Assembly (NCBI GenBank): GCA_963575745.1
Contig: CAUYUJ010015942.1
Location: 182,874 to 246,873 of the forward strand
Source of the DNA: Prorocentrum cordatum
Lineage: Eukaryota; Sar; Dinophyceae; Prorocentrales; Prorocentraceae
Direction: 5' to 3'
DNA length: 64,000 nucleotides
Position numbers and translations under genes: made by a program. Below, piece after piece: positions 43,407 to 54,345 of the stretch. Positions within the stretch are counted from its first letter, which is position 1. Every line of letters begins with the position of its first letter. The notes under the pieces are model-generated. The model saw nothing but the letters and a program-made list of their open reading frames with translations. It ran no database searches and had not been told where the DNA came from.

Positions 43407-44060
43407 TTAAAGGCCCCCCTCTGGGGCCTCTCCTCCGTGTCTCATCACATATCTACGGGCTACAGTTCTCACAAGGTTCGCTGTACCTCTCGCCATTGTT
43501 TCCGAGAGGGGGGTCGAACTACTCCTCATTGGCATCCGTGATCCTGTCGATCCTCCAGAGGTCCTCAAAGGTGAAATCCCCCTCATTGGCATCTGTGATC
43601 CCTCAGCCCCCGTAGAGATCCTCGACGGTGAAACACTCCTCATTGGCATATGTGATCCCCTGGACCCCGATAAAAATCTTGACGGCGAGATGCTCCTCAT
43701 TGGCATATATGTTCCCCTGGTCCCCGAAGAAACCCTCGACGGCGAAACGCTCCTCATCGGCATCTGTGATCCCCTGGCTCCCGTTAAGACCCTCGACGGC
43801 GAAACTCTCCTCATTGGCATATGTGATCCAGTGGTCCCTGGAAGAATCCTCGACGGCGAAACCGCCCTCGTCCTCGGAGGCCCCGTGGCTCCTGTCGGCC
43901 CCCTCGGGGGCGAAACACTCCTCATCGGTATCTGTGATCCCGCCGTCCCCGTCGACCTCCTCTTAGGCGAACTCCCCCCCCTCTTCCCCCTTTCCCTAGC
44001 ATCCAAAGAAACTTGCTGCATATCGTGCCGCGCAGTCGGTCCGTGACTGTGGGCCCTCTC
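43407..44060 (-). pseudogene. Region encoding 19-residue GSQMPMRSVSPSR repeats
   Basis: Eight units of 57 bp (starts on the plus strand at 43522, 43579, 43636, 43693, 43750, 43807, 43864, 43918) stay in one minus-strand frame. That frame gives 19-residue repeats built on G(S/T)(Q/H/Y)MPMR(S/G)(V/I)SP(S/L)R. The frame is open from 44327, where it overlaps the ORF above it. A single copy of the motif occurs at about 47418-47475 inside E2. Ser-Pro-Ser-Arg units resemble phosphorylatable low-complexity segments, but function is unknown. The 57-bp period preserves the frame with mostly conservative changes, which hints at past selection as protein. Confidence 0.5.
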
Positions 44061-44161
44061 AGAGGTTCCAGTCCTCGTCATCTGCGAATCTCCCTCCGCC
44101 TTTGTGTCAAGCTCAGGCGTAATCGATTCAGGATGATCCGCTGGCCGTCGTCGTACCTCAC

Positions 44162-44812
44162 CTACGACAGGGAGACCTCCAGCCACTCCTGCAGCCCCCG
44201 CTCCACATGGCTCGCGGGCGCCCTCCCCGACTTCAGCTCCGCGCCCGGCTGCTGCAGGGCGCCGATCACCTCCTCGCGGTACTCCTGCAAGCACAGCGTG
44301 ATCCTGCGCTTGCCCTGGTCGAAACAACGGTCGACCTTGGTGATGCGGATGATGTCTATCTTTTCTTCGTGCTGGAGTGTGAGCAATCGGGCCTTGAACT
44401 CTGTCAGCTTATCGAAGTTCACCTCGCCGGCGCCCTGTTGTCGTAGCAGCAGCGCCTCCAGCAGGCCCCCGAACACGAACAGGTGGGGCGCTCCTAGCCC
44501 ATGGCCCTTGCCCTTGGCCTCGACCTGGGCGTTGTAGACCGACCCCTGCCCCAGCATCTTCGTCACCTCTGGAAGGTCGGCGGGGGCGATCAGCACGTCG
44601 AAAAGCACTCCTTCGATATCCCGTCGGCTCTGTGCGAGCGACAGCAGCATCTTCATCATCAGCACGTGCAGTCCCTTGTTATGGCCGTTGACGCCTGCTG
44701 CGCTCTTCAGGGTGGACTGGCTGTATTTCCCCTCGTCGCGGCGCCTGACCTGGCGTTGGAACTCGGGCTCTTTCTCGTTGCTGTCGCTGCCACCCGACAG
44801 CGCCAGCGCCAT
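44162..44812 (-). CDS. E2 downstream ORF, conserved with E4, function unknown
   Basis: About 216 residues from the ATG at 44812 (MALALSGG), stop at 44162. The frame differs from the zinc-finger frame just upstream. It contains FQRQVRRRDEGK, LLSLAQSRRDIEGVLF, IAPADLPEV and GLGAPHLFVFGGLLEAL, then a helical, charged C-terminal half. The same blocks in the same order appear in E4 (60353-61090): AWFKS..KRRAEGE, LITLDRDVEELKSAVY, KPPVEGTV and RGCPHLHLF. No family was recognised. It may be a third ORF of this LINE family, a C-terminal domain reached by frameshift, or ORF1 of a neighbouring element. Intact here, although the rest of E2 is decayed. Confidence 0.55.
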   Translation of the reverse strand: MALALSGGSDSNEKEPEFQRQVRRRDEGKYSQSTLKSAAGVNGHNKGLHVLMMKMLLSLAQSRRDIEGVLFDVLIAPADLPEVTKMLGQGSVYNAQVEAKGKGHGLGAPHLFVFGGLLEALLLRQQGAGEVNFDKLTEFKARLLTLQHEEKIDIIRITKVDRCFDQGKRRITLCLQEYREEVIGALQQPGAELKSGRAPASHVERGLQEWLEVSLS

Positions 44813-44879
44813 CTCTAGGTGCCGCTGCTCGTTCGGTGCGCCGCCCCCTATGTTCCCGAGGCTGAGCCACAATGGGCGG

Positions 44880-45254
44880 CGGAGGGAGGTGATACTCAAC
44901 TGCGTGATCATGATACTGAGCAAGTGTGTCAAATATTGAGTCGCACATTGAGCACTGTAGGGACTTAGGTACACTTTGATCCCAATCAAAAGCCGTTCGC
45001 TTAAGTCTACATCTGTTTGTAAGCCATGCAGTACGGACGTGTTGACGAGCACGATCTGTAGACGAAAGCGATGCACGACACCACGGGCATAGATTTGTCA
45101 ATACTGTCGAATACAAAGGGTTCAGTTTACCGTGTTCACCTCCAACAGATCTGGATTGATGTGCTAGTAAGCCTCCTCGGGACTCGAACTCCTGTAGGCG
45201 CGTGTTCCCCTGGGAATCACTTAGGCTACAGATGTGGGCCATCGGCCCCCCCAT
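44880..45254 (-). pseudogene. E2 C-terminal zinc-finger segment
   Basis: The minus-strand frame starting at 45254 contains LCPWCRASLSSTDRARQHV and, 30 residues later, QCSMCDSIFDTLAQYHDH followed by AVEYH: two C-x2-C fingers, the second with C-x2-C-x10-H-x6-H spacing. It follows the RT region after a frameshift near 45240. E4 has the counterpart at about 61150-61400, with stop codons in it. Fingers after the RT are also present in E1. Confidence 0.6.
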
Positions 45255-46890
45255 CCTCCCCCTCCTGCTCGAAGGCCCGCGCTGGGCCTCTAAGTCGGCC
45301 CCGAAAGATATATCCCCCTTCTTTGGGCATCGAGGCCTTCAGGATCTTGGGGCCCGCTTTGAGCCGCAACTCCCTAACTTCTTCCTCCCAGGAATAAAAG
45401 CCTTCCAAATAACCCCGCCTCCCCCCCCCCCCCCCCCCAGCCTCGAAGAAATCCTCAGCCCCACTAATGCCAGCAAGCGCCCAGAAGTCCCGCTCGATCT
45501 GAAAAGCCAGCGGGGGCGCACAAGCGCGGAGGTGCTCGTCGCCATCGAGGGGGGGCGGCCCGCTTTCGAGATGCCCCAAAATCGAGGCGATCACCTGCTG
45601 GTGCGCGAGGGCGCCCTTGGCCATCTGCTGCGCCCAATTGAAGCGCCTGGCCGCCTGCTCGAAACGAATTGGGATCAGGCGCCACTTCTGCCTGAGCGTC
45701 GAATTCGAAGACGACCGTGGATGCTCGCCTGACCAGTCCGTGGCTTTGCCGCGCTCCAAGACTCTGAGATACTTGGCTAAAACTCCGCCCATCTGCTGGG
45801 TTTGGGCCCTCGGGAACACGAAGGGTTCGTTAGCGGATAAAGTGGTTTCCGCCACGTGGCCCCTGAAGGCCAACATCTCCATGGATTTGCTGGCGCGGCT
45901 GGTCCAGAATTTGCCCAACTTCCCCCGCCCAGCGTGGGCTGCAACACAGCGGTAACGGAACTCTTCCATGCTCGATAAATTCCAAGCGTCGCGACTTCCA
46001 AGATATCTAGCTCGAGCACGTGCCTTGCCCGTCTTAAACTCGGCCATAAAATGTCGGTTAGCCCGATGGCGACGCAGGCACGGGACGGTTTCTCTCTCAC
46101 CGTAGTTCTGGGCGAGGCCCGTATCCCCCAATGCTCGATCTAACGTGTCGTCGCTGCGTTTTACTTTCTCATCGATCTTCGTCTGCGTCGCGTCATCGAT
46201 CGGCATCATCGAACACATCATCGGCGTGCACCGTCGTCGCTCCGCAACAAATAGAATTATAAGTACCACACCTGATATTCGTGTCGGTCTCCATCGCCTT
46301 CGCGAAAACCACGGGCTCCTCGCTAGATCCCATTAGTCCCCCTCGTCGGTGTCGAACAGCTAGATTTCTTGGAACCTGCCAGGGCTGGGCGCCCCCCGTC
46401 TCGAAGATCATCATTATTCCTAGGCTCTGAGATCTGGAATGCATCAGCGCTGCGTCGCGCGGGGCGAAGAGCTCACTGATCGCCTCTGCCCTCGCTCGCG
46501 CAGCGGTCGAAGCAGATGCGTTCGGCATGTCGTGCAGATGATTCAGTGTGCGATGCGGTGTATGCGGTAAAAACGCCCCATGCACAGCTGAACTCCAATC
46601 GCGCCCTCTCGTCGGCGACGAGGAAGGAAGCCGTGGAACTCAGTTGGCCAGCGAAACCCTTTCTGTACAGGTTATGCTTCAGCAGGCCTCTGTAAGAACC
46701 TTCCCAGCACGGGCACATAACATTGATCAAACGTTTCCCAATGTTCCCACCTTACCGCTGCGCTTCGCAATCGGGGCCCCCAAACCAAATTCCCTGGGAT
46801 CGGCGTGCGTTTCAAGCGTCTACATAAGATATGAAGGCCCTTTAGCAAGCGGGCCGAAGTCGTGGATTCCGCGTGGGAGATTGGAGCCGC
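45226..46890 (-). pseudogene. E2 reverse transcriptase remnant and post-RT region
   Basis: A minus-strand frame from 46585 contains HLHDMPNASAST, which aligns with motif A of E4 (TLKDMTSAFAST), and a possible motif C (VHADDVFDDADR) near 46200. The frame 46269-45226 continues with PIDDATQTKIDEKV and then MEEFRYRCVAAHAGRGKLGKFW and VLERGKATDWSG, the thumb-like region found in E4 as IIMQGKATDWEG. The segments are in different frames and motif B is hard to place, so the RT is dead. Plus-strand frames here are shadows. Confidence 0.6.
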
Positions 46891-46892
46891 TC

Positions 46893-47880
46893 CTAGGCCG
46901 AGATGCTCTTGTGGGCCCACAGATAAATACTTGGAGCCGCCGCCATCATATGTAATTCCAGTGGTGCACTCCAGGCCGGGGCGGCTCGGCGTTTGGCACT
47001 GCGTCTCAGCTGTCGCAGTGCGGATTGAAAATCTTGCCGCCCCTGCAGCTCTGTCAATTCGAGCTCTCTACCATCTGTCGGTGCTGGGTGCACCAGCGCA
47101 CTAAAGAAATAAATCATTCTCTCAATATCCAGGCTGGTGGTGCCCATGCCTCCACCGTTCGCTGGTAAACTCAAGTGTGTATCCCATTCGTCTCTGCTGT
47201 CGAACGTCGTCGGTAAATTGCATTTTCTTTTTTCGGGTTCCTCCGTGTTGCGCAGCAATCGAGAATATGAGTCGATGTACATCAACATGTTTGTGTTTGC
47301 TGTGAGCCTCAGTTATATCCGCTTCCAGTCTTCGCCGTGATTCGTGCCACGCTTGTCGGCCCTCTTTACGTACTGATCCTTAATTAAATTCGCTTTCTCT
47401 TCCAATTCGTCCAGCGAAATTCTCGTAGGCGAAACGCTCCTCATTGGCATCTGTGATCCCGTGTCCCCGTCCAGTGTCTCCTCTTTTGTGTAAACCTCAT
47501 GTAATCGATTCATGTGATCCATCGCTGTCGTCGTCATCTGTCGATCAGCCCATCGTCGTAGCCCGTGTTCTTCCCCCACTCCTCGTAGGTCGGCTCGAAA
47601 TTGGCTCCGTACTCTTGCTAGTTCCAGTCGTCGGGCTCTGAGTTCCGACGTCTCTGGGTTGGGCCCCTTGGGCTTCTGCGCGAAGTGCGCCTGCCCGACT
47701 GTTCGTACTGTCTCGAGCCATATTCGCCATGCTTGGTCGATTTCTCCTCTCTGCGTACATCTCTGCATCCCTGGCGCCAACTCCTTCGTCGCCTCCTCCA
47801 GGTCCTCCTGAAATTCTGGCCTCGCCACCCCTCTCTGAACTGCCGCCGCGAGCATGTTGCGATCCCAGCGCTCGCCCTGT
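46893..47880 (-). pseudogene. E2 linker between endonuclease and RT
   Basis: Frame 47880-47313 (LAPGMQRCTQRGEIDQAWRI, RWADRQMTTTAMDHMNRLHE) ends TGSQMPMRSVSPTR...DWKRI, then frame 47288-46893 (FQSALRQLRRSAKRRAAPAW, SAPLELHMM). The second part aligns by eye with E4 at about 63120-63350 (CVRSAPKRKMVPTGAMPLEL). Such segments sit between endonuclease and RT in LINEs. The embedded SQMPMRSVSPTR matches the repeat at 43.5-44 kb. Confidence 0.6.
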
Positions 47881-47990
47881 CCGTGTGTGTGCGTGTGTGT
47901 GTGTGTGCGTGCGTGTGTGCGCGCGTGTGTGTGCGTGTGTGCGTGTGTTTGTGTGCGCGCGTGTGTGTGCGCGCGCGTGCGCGTGTGTGG
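47881..47990. repeat. (GT)n microsatellite inside E2
   Basis: GTGTGTGCGTGTGT-type dinucleotide repeat with GCGC interruptions. It lies between the endonuclease and linker and is a later expansion within the dead element. Confidence 0.95.
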
Positions 47991-47994
47991 GGGT

Positions 47995-48898
47995 CGTCTT
48001 TTTGGAGACGGCCATCTGCAGCAGGATCGGCACATGGCCCCTGGGATATTGTGACGGGATCAGCTGGAGGCGCTTCGCTGGGTTCCACAGGACCTTGCAT
48101 GCTGATACTTGGTCTCGGAGCCCCCGTGGTATAAATATGTGGTCTATCGTACTTGTGCGCCCGCTGTGTGAGTAGTATGTGCCCCCCCCCCCCCCCGTCC
48201 CTTCGGTCGGCTGTGACAGCGTCAAACATCTCCAGGGGGGCCAGTAGCTCGTCCTGAATCAGGTTCCCAATGACGTTCTGCCCCCCCATGTTGCGTGGGC
48301 CCGCCATGGGCCGCTCCTGCCCCCACCGCGTAGACGAAGACGACGGCGAAAAAACCCAGGAGCCCCCGCGGAGGCCCATCTGGGTGTTGACGTCTCCCGC
48401 AAATATCGGAGTGGATCTGCTCGGCGCCATTTGAACCTGTTGAATTCCCCATCTGATAACCTGAGTGGACCCTTTCTCCAGTGCGTTTCGTCTCTTCGCC
48501 GAAGCACCCCCTTATGAGGGGTGCACCGAACAGCGCCACACTCAGGTCAATACTACGATTTCGAAGTCGAACTGCGAGTCCTCTACCTCGGGCTGCTTCT
48601 GGGGGGTGCTTATGTTCCTGACGCGCTTCGCCCTGAACACGCTCCCTATCATAATAGTGCATCCCGCAAAACCGTTCAAGGATGGGCCCGTGCTCCATAC
48701 TGCGTTTAAAGCGAAAGCCCCTCCTCCTAGTGCCATCCTCGTAACAGTTTGTCCATTCCGGGCCCTCATCCTCGTCCCTGGTAATAATACTACATTTGCT
48801 CGTACTGTCCTCCATATGTCCACTAGCCTGTGAGTCTCTAGCACGGAAAGCGGGTTGTAAAGCACGATGCGGATCGCCGCGCGCAGCGACGCCGCCAT
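47995..48898 (-). pseudogene. E2 endonuclease (AP-type) remnant
   Basis: Segments in order: IRIVLYNPLSVLETHRLVDI with NVVLLPGTRMR (frame from 48898), FAGDVNTQMG (GDxN-type motif, frame 48430-47618) and TSTIDHIFIPRG with RGHVPILL (frame 48225-47545). These correspond to the beginning, middle and end of an endonuclease/exonuclease/phosphatase domain. Three frames are needed to read it, so it is inactive. The upstream sequence runs directly into (TCC)n in the sense direction (49040-49310), leaving no ORF1. Confidence 0.7.
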
Positions 48899-49039
48899 CC
48901 GCGGGCCTGGCGGGCGCACACCGCGCCTCGGGCCCGCGTCCTCCAGGCGCACAGCTCCTGTCTGGCGGTGCGCCAGGTCGGAAATTGGGGTACGGTAGAG
49001 AGTGGATGCTGCGCTGATGCAGGGGTTTCCTCGAGCAGC

Positions 49040-49310
49040 TGGAGGGGGAGGGGGAGGGAGAGGAGGAGGAAAAGGAGGAGGAGGAGGAGGAGGAGGCGGG
49101 AGGAGGAGGAGGAGGAGGAGGAGGAGGAGGAGGAGGAGGAGGAGGAGGAGGAGGAGGGGGGGGGGAGGAGGGGAGGAGGAGGAGGAGGAGGAGGAGGAGG
49201 AGGAGGAGGAGGAGGAGGAGGAGGAGGAGGAGGAGGAAGGAGGAGGAGGAGGAGGGGGAGGGGGAAGAGGAGGAGGAGGAGGAGGAGGAGGAGGAGGAAG
49301 AGGATGGGTT
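49040..49310. repeat. (GGA)n microsatellite upstream of E2
   Basis: GGA with GGGGGG interruptions; TCC in the sense of E2. Confidence 0.95.
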
Positions 49311-49312
49311 GT

Positions 49313-49560
49313 GTGCTGTGCTGGGGACGGACACTGTGGAGTACTGGGAGTTGCGTTGAACGCGGAAGCGCGGCGAACGGGCGGCCGGGGGCGGCGGGCG
49401 GGCGGGCCGGCGGCGGGCGGCAGGTGGGCGGATCGGGATTTGCACATGAAGACTCTCGAGGATTTTCCCCTTACAACGGGATGCTGTTGAGTACTGGGTT
49501 CTGTGTTGGAGGCGGAAGCTGCTGGATACTGGGTGTTGTGTTGGAAACGACGGAGGAGGA
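49313..49560 (+). repeat. GTTGAGTACTGGGTGTTG repeat family, copy 2
   Basis: Same units and GGCGGGCGGGC block as 42360-43075 (GGACACTGTGGAGTACTGGG, ATGCTGTTGAGTACTGGGTT). 49560-49880 has no recognised gene. Confidence 0.85.
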
Positions 49561-49869
49561 GGACCAGTGGAAACCCAACAGTCATCAACGATGTTGGAAT
49601 CAACCCTCCCTCCAAGCTTCATCGGCCCCAACGGTTCAATTCCATTGAGGGAGCTGCCTCGCTGGAAGACAACAGTTTGAAGATCCTGAAGCGTGCCAAA
49701 GCATGTTTCTCGGGATGTCAACGCCACGTATCAACCTGACTGCTGCGTCTTGACGATCCAGACTCGTGCCACAACGCCATTTTGGGGACTTCCACAAAGC
49801 GAATCAACATACCTGTTGCGCCCGCATAATCCCAAATCCTTCCAAAACGCAATTTCTGGTGCGCTGATC

Positions 49870-50510
49870 ATGGGAATCCGTGAAACTCTTGCAAATTCAA
49901 AAAAAAAAAAACGAATGTGCGCGGCGCGAAGGCGAGAGCCACATTTTGAAAACCACCCGCCCTCAATTCGTGAAGCTCTTGCAATGTTTTAAAGACGAGT
50001 GTGCAAAGACGAGTGTGCGCGACGGTAAGGCGAGAACCACATGTTGAAAACCCCCCGCCTTCAATCCGTGAAACTCTTGCAAATGTGTAAGACGAGTGTG
50101 CGCGGCGCTAAAGCGAGAACCACATTTTGAAAACCACTCGCCGTCAATCCATGAAGCACTTGCAAATGTTTAAAACGAGTGTGCGCGGCGCTAAGGCGAG
50201 AGCCACATTTTGAAAACCACCTGCCCTGAATATGTGAAACGCTTGCAAATTTGTAAGACGAAAGTGCGCGGCGCTAAGGCGAGAGCGACATTTTGAAAAC
50301 GACCCGCCTTCAATCAATGGCACTCTTGAAATTGTTTAAAACGAATGCGCGCGGCGCTACAGCGAGAATCACATGTTGAAAACCACCCGCCGTCAATCCG
50401 TGAAGCTCTTGCAGATTTGTAAAACGAAATTGCGCGGCGCTAAGGCGAGAGCCACATTTTGAAAGCGACCCGCCCTCTATCTGTGAAACGGTTGTCAACT
50501 TTTAAGCCTC
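49870..50510. repeat. 83-bp tandem repeat, about 7 copies
   Basis: GTGCGCGGCGCTAAGGCGAG recurs at about 49917, 50015, 50098, 50181, 50264, 50347 and 50430. The spacing is 83 bp except the first interval, which carries a 15-bp internal duplication. Each unit has CCACATTTTGAAAACCACCC and GTGAAACTCTTGCAAAT. Confidence 0.95.
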
Positions 50511-50514
50511 AGAA

Positions 50515-50960
50515 TCATACATGGTGAGGAAGTCTCAGGCGAAACGCCTGGTCAGCCCCAAAAACTGGCCTCGGGGTGCGACAGGGAGAAGTTATCAATA
50601 AGGTGAAGGAATGGAGGAGGAAGAGAAGGAGGAGGAGGAGGATGAGGAGGGGACAGGAGGAGGAGGAGGAGGCTGTTCACTGCTGGGTATTGTGATGGAG
50701 GCGGACGTTGTTGAGTATTGGGTGTTGTGGTAAATGCGGAAGCACGGCGGGCGGACGGCGGTGGGCGGGAGGCGGACGGGCGGGCGGATCGGAAGCTTGA
50801 CACAAACTCCTAAGGAATCTCTCTTGCAGCGGGATGCTGCTGAGTACTGGGTGTTGCGTTGGACACAGCACCCCACAATCAACAACCTCCGTTTCCAAGA
50901 CAACACCCGATAAACAATATCCCGCGGCAAGAAAGAACGCTTCGGAACTCTATCAAAAAC
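50515..50960 (+). repeat. GAGGAAGTCTCAGGCG block, (GGA)n and repeat family copy 3
   Basis: TGGTGAGGAAGTCTCAGGCG at 50522 resembles 59792-59812. (GGA)n 50608-50670, then the GTTGAGTATTGGGTGTTG family (50680-50870), ending in partly inverted units (50870-50930). 50960-51190 has no recognised gene. Confidence 0.8.
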
Positions 50961-51189
50961 CCGATCCGCCCACTCGCCGCCCGTTGTCCGCCCGGAACTC
51001 CCAATGAACTGTCGCGCTTTCCAAGCAGAAATGCTCAACACCTGAGCGGCCAGTACTCCGCGTTGCTGCAACGCCTCGGGAAATTCAAAGCTCCCACTAC
51101 TAGTGTAAGAAGCGATCACGGCCTAGCTCGCCAGCCAGCCTCTCCGCGTCCTCCCTGCCCCTTCTGCGAGCACCAAACGCGCGCAGGCG

Positions 51190-52500
51190 CGCCGCCAGCC
51201 CTCGAAAGTGACGACAACTTCACACTTCGCAGCCCCTCAGGGATGGCGAGGTTCCATTTGGGTCCGCGTGGGGCCCCGCTGTGCTGGCTTCCCCAGCAGC
51301 CCTCGAAAGCGGCGACAGTTTCACACTTCGCACCCCTCCAGGGATGGCGAGGTCCCGCCGTTTGGATATGCGTATGGCCCCACTGTGCTGGCTCCCCCAG
51401 CAGCCCTCCAAAGTGGCGACGGTTTCACACTTCGCACCCCCCCATTGACGGCGAGGTCTCCTTTGGGTCCGCGTGGGGCCCCACTGTGCTGGATCCAGCC
51501 CTCGACAACGGCGAAACCTTCACACTTCGCAGCCCCCCAGGGATGGCGAGGTCCCGTTTGGGTCCGCGTGGGAGCCCCACTGTGCTGGCTCCCCCAACAG
51601 CCCTCGAAAGTGGCGACACCCACTTCGCAACCCCCCAGGGATGCCGAAGTCCCCTTTAGGTCCGCGTGGGGCCCCGCTGTGCTGGCTAACCCAGGAAACC
51701 TCGAAGCCCCCCCAGGGATGGCGAGGTCGCCTTTGGATATGCGTGTGGCCCCACTGTGTGCTGGCTCCCCCAGCAGCCCTCGAATGCGGCGATAAGCTCA
51801 CACCTCGCAATTCCCCAGGGATGGCGAGGTCCCGTTCGGGTCCGCGTGGGGCCTCACTGTGCTGCCCCCCCCCCCAACAGCCCCAGAAAGTGACGACAAT
51901 TTCACATTTTGCACCCCCCCAGGGATGGCGAGGTCCCCTTTGGGTCCGCGCGGGCCCCGCTGCGCTGCCTCCCCCAACAGCCCTGGAAAGTGGCGACAAC
52001 TTCATATTTCGCAGCCCCCCGGGGATGGCGAGGTTCCCTTTGGGTCCGCATAGGGCCCCACTGTGCGGGTTCCCCCAGCAGCCCTCCAAAGTGGCGACGG
52101 TTTCACGGATCGCAGCCCCCCAGGGATGGCGAGATCCCGTTTGGGTCCGCATAGGGCCCCACTGTGCTGGCTCCCCCAACAACCCTCGGAAGGGGCGGCA
52201 CCTTCACACTGCGCAGCCCCCCCAGGGATGGCGAGGTCCCCTTTGGGTCCGCGTGGGGTCCCACTGTGCTGACTCTCCCAACAGCCCTCGAAAGACGCAA
52301 CAGCTTCGCATTTCGCAGCCACCCAGGGATGGCGAGGTCCCCATCCACGTGGGGCCCTACTGTGCTGGTTACCCCGGACCCCCTCGAAAGTTGCGACGGT
52401 TACACGCTTCGCAGCCTCCCAGGGATGGCGAGATCCCGTTTGGGTCCGCGTGGGGCCCTATCCAACGAAGGTGGCGACAATTTCACGCTTCGCACCCCCA
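51190..52500 (+). repeat. ~98-bp satellite, about 13 copies
   Basis: AGGGATGGCGAGGTCCC recurs about every 98 bp from 51238 to 52421, in units also containing GTGCTGGCTCCCCCAGCAGCCCT and TTTGGGTCCGCGTGGGGCCC. Unit lengths vary (about 77-107 bp). A 522-codon plus-strand frame (51473-53041) crosses it, but it drifts between different translations of the unit, so it is taken as non-coding. Confidence 0.93.
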
Positions 52501-52599
52501 AACAGGACGCGAGAGGGGAGAGACTGGACAAGACCGGGGGGGGGGCGAGGCCGCGAAGGAGAAGGTGGAGACCCCACGGCCCTGGTCAAAACAGGCGAG

Positions 52600-52745
52600 A
52601 ACCATCCCCCGCCCCCTCCCCCTCCCCCTCCCCCTCCTCCTCCTCCTCATCCTCCTCCTCCTCCTCTTCCTCCTCCTCCTCCTCCTCCTCCTCGTCCTGT
52701 TCCTCCCCCTCCTCCTCCTCCTCCTCTTCCTCCTCTTCTTCCTGA
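52600..52745. repeat. (TCC)n microsatellite
   Basis: CCCTCC then TCC units up to the 3' side of E3. Confidence 0.93.
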
Positions 52746-52789
52746 CCCATCGAGGCGCGCATCCGAGCGCCTCACGACCACCAGGCAGC

Positions 52790-53704
52790 CTACACCTCTG
52801 CAAGGATGGCTGTCACACGCGCTCCCTCAGGGAGCAAGCCAGCTTCGAGTCTCCTGAGGGCTTTAAGCCCATGAGCCCCAGGCCTCTTACAGGGGGCAAG
52901 GAGACTCTTCAACTGCCTGGCGGAAAAGGAACCGCATGCCAAGCACGCGATCGACGGATTATTCTGAGCCCAAAGAGAGGGCTCCGTGTCGAGAGCCACC
53001 AACTTATGCGGCCTCTCGCCTCTGGCCTCAAGCTTCCTTGAGGCCTCCACCGCTCTGGAAACAATCGACCCTGGGCATTCGGACTGCCCAGGCTCTGAAA
53101 CGCGACAGCGGCGGCACCAGCGGCTGCCGTCAGGACCATGCCAATCATGCTCGAGAGTCGGTCGCACGGGCCGAATCAGGCTAGTCGCGCGGGGCCGAAT
53201 CGGACGAGACGAACGGCGATCGACGACACAATCCCGACTATTCGTCGCGGTCCCAACGGTGCCCAGCCAGTGCGCGACACGCTCCACAAGCGCAAGCGAC
53301 TTCAGCCGCCTCTTCCTAGCCTCGACGGGCACACGCACTCTAGCAGCCGAATGCTTGGCCCACGCATCGGCCTGAGCGTTTCCGAGTCTGTCACGTCTAG
53401 ACACGAGCCCCGACTCCACGGCCTGAGTGGTTGAATGCGCCTTTATCTTTCGCACCACCAGGCCGCTCTCGCCGAGGCCCCCAAATTCTACAAGAAGCCT
53501 CCAAAAGATACGCCACAACGAAGCCCACGCACAACAGAAAGCCGTAGTCCTAGCAGGACCTCGAACATAAATGCCCTCAAAGACAAACTTGCTGTCAGTG
53601 ACAGCCTCGATCGGAGGCACCGCCACTTTCAGCAACTGAATGAGAGCTGTCAACTCAGCCCCGTCTGTCTCTAACGCGGCCATCGCAGAGACCGTAAACC
53701 GCAT
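52790..53704 (-). pseudogene. E3 RNase H and C-terminal tail
   Basis: The frame contains DGAELTALIQLL (glutamate), EAVTDSKFVFEG (aspartate), VRKIKAHST and DRLGNAQADAWAK (final aspartate), the RNase H pattern. The first aspartate is expected just upstream, where the frame changes (53671-53704). The tail carries C-x2-C pairs (WCRRCR, ACLACGSF) and ends LLPEGARVTAILAEV. RNase H degrades the RNA strand during reverse transcription. This segment alone is open over 305 codons. Confidence 0.75.
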
Positions 53705-54345
53705 CCATAATTCCGAGCGGATCCGACGTCAGCGTGACGATGGATGGCCCAGCCAGCCACAAAGCCAGCCGTCCAATCGCCCTCAAAAACGGATCCGCCG
53801 ATGTAGGCCTCGCGCGCTTGAATCACTCCTAAGCCCTCATGCCTGCTCCAAACAACCTGCTGCTCACTTGGGGGTCGCCATCCCTCAGGCACCTGAGTCG
53901 CCGCCCACAGACATCTTTCCAGCAGTATCTCCACCGCGGGTTCATCAGCATCAGTCAACGCACGAAACTCAGGTGGCACAGGCAGACGATCAGCGCCCTC
54001 GCAGAAGAAGTGTCTGTGGATGAGCGTGCCCATCGCATTACATAACAGGCAGCCGTCGTTCTCCACGTAACCAGCCTCGAACTTCCTGGACATCGGCCAC
54101 TGCCCATTCACGACCACGGATCTCAGGTAGCCTCGTTGAGCGAAATCCAGTCTCGGTTGGTTTTTGCACTCCTGGGAAACACAGCGGCCCGTGGACATCA
54201 AGGAACAGATCGGCTCCCAGACCGCGCCTTTCTCCAGATGCCCCAGAGAATCGCACAGGGAAACATGCAACCACTGCCACGCTAGAATGGCCCTCTCTAA
54301 TAACTGCGTGACAGACCACGGACACACCTCCCTCACGTCGATCAA
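53671..54345 (-). pseudogene. E3 post-RT zinc-binding segment
   Basis: The frame includes QPRLDFAQRGYLRSVVVNGQ, then ENDGCLLCNAMGTLIHRHFF with a following Cys: C-x2-C...H-x3-C, the zinc-binding element commonly found after the RT in LINEs with RNase H. It continues into ATQVPEGWRPPSEQQVVWSR and GWAIHRHADVG, then shifts frame into RNase H. The stretch 54345-54555 between it and the RT is strongly eroded. Confidence 0.65.

Larger units (their letters stand above)
43407..48980 (-). mobile_element. E2: decayed LINE-like retrotransposon, minus strand
   Basis: Reading down the minus strand: endonuclease (48898 to about 48000), (GT)n interruption (47880-47990), linker (to about 46900), RT remnants (46890-45900), post-RT region (to 45226), zinc fingers (about 45090-44890), a downstream ORF (44812-44162) and a 19-residue repeat (43407-44060). 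Successive domains lie in different frames, so at least five or six frameshifts separate them. ORF1 was not found; sense-strand (TCC)n (49040-49310) lies directly upstream. Linker, RT and finger segments resemble E4. Confidence 0.75.

Noticed and set aside
47685-48175. Plus-strand frames rich in Cys/Val/Arg
   Set aside because: They are antisense shadows of the E2 linker and endonuclease and of the (GT)n tract.
51473-53041. 522-codon plus-strand open frame over the 98-bp satellite
   Set aside because: The unit length is not a constant multiple of 3, so the frame drifts through different translations of the same DNA unit, and its end overlaps E3 RNase H in antisense.
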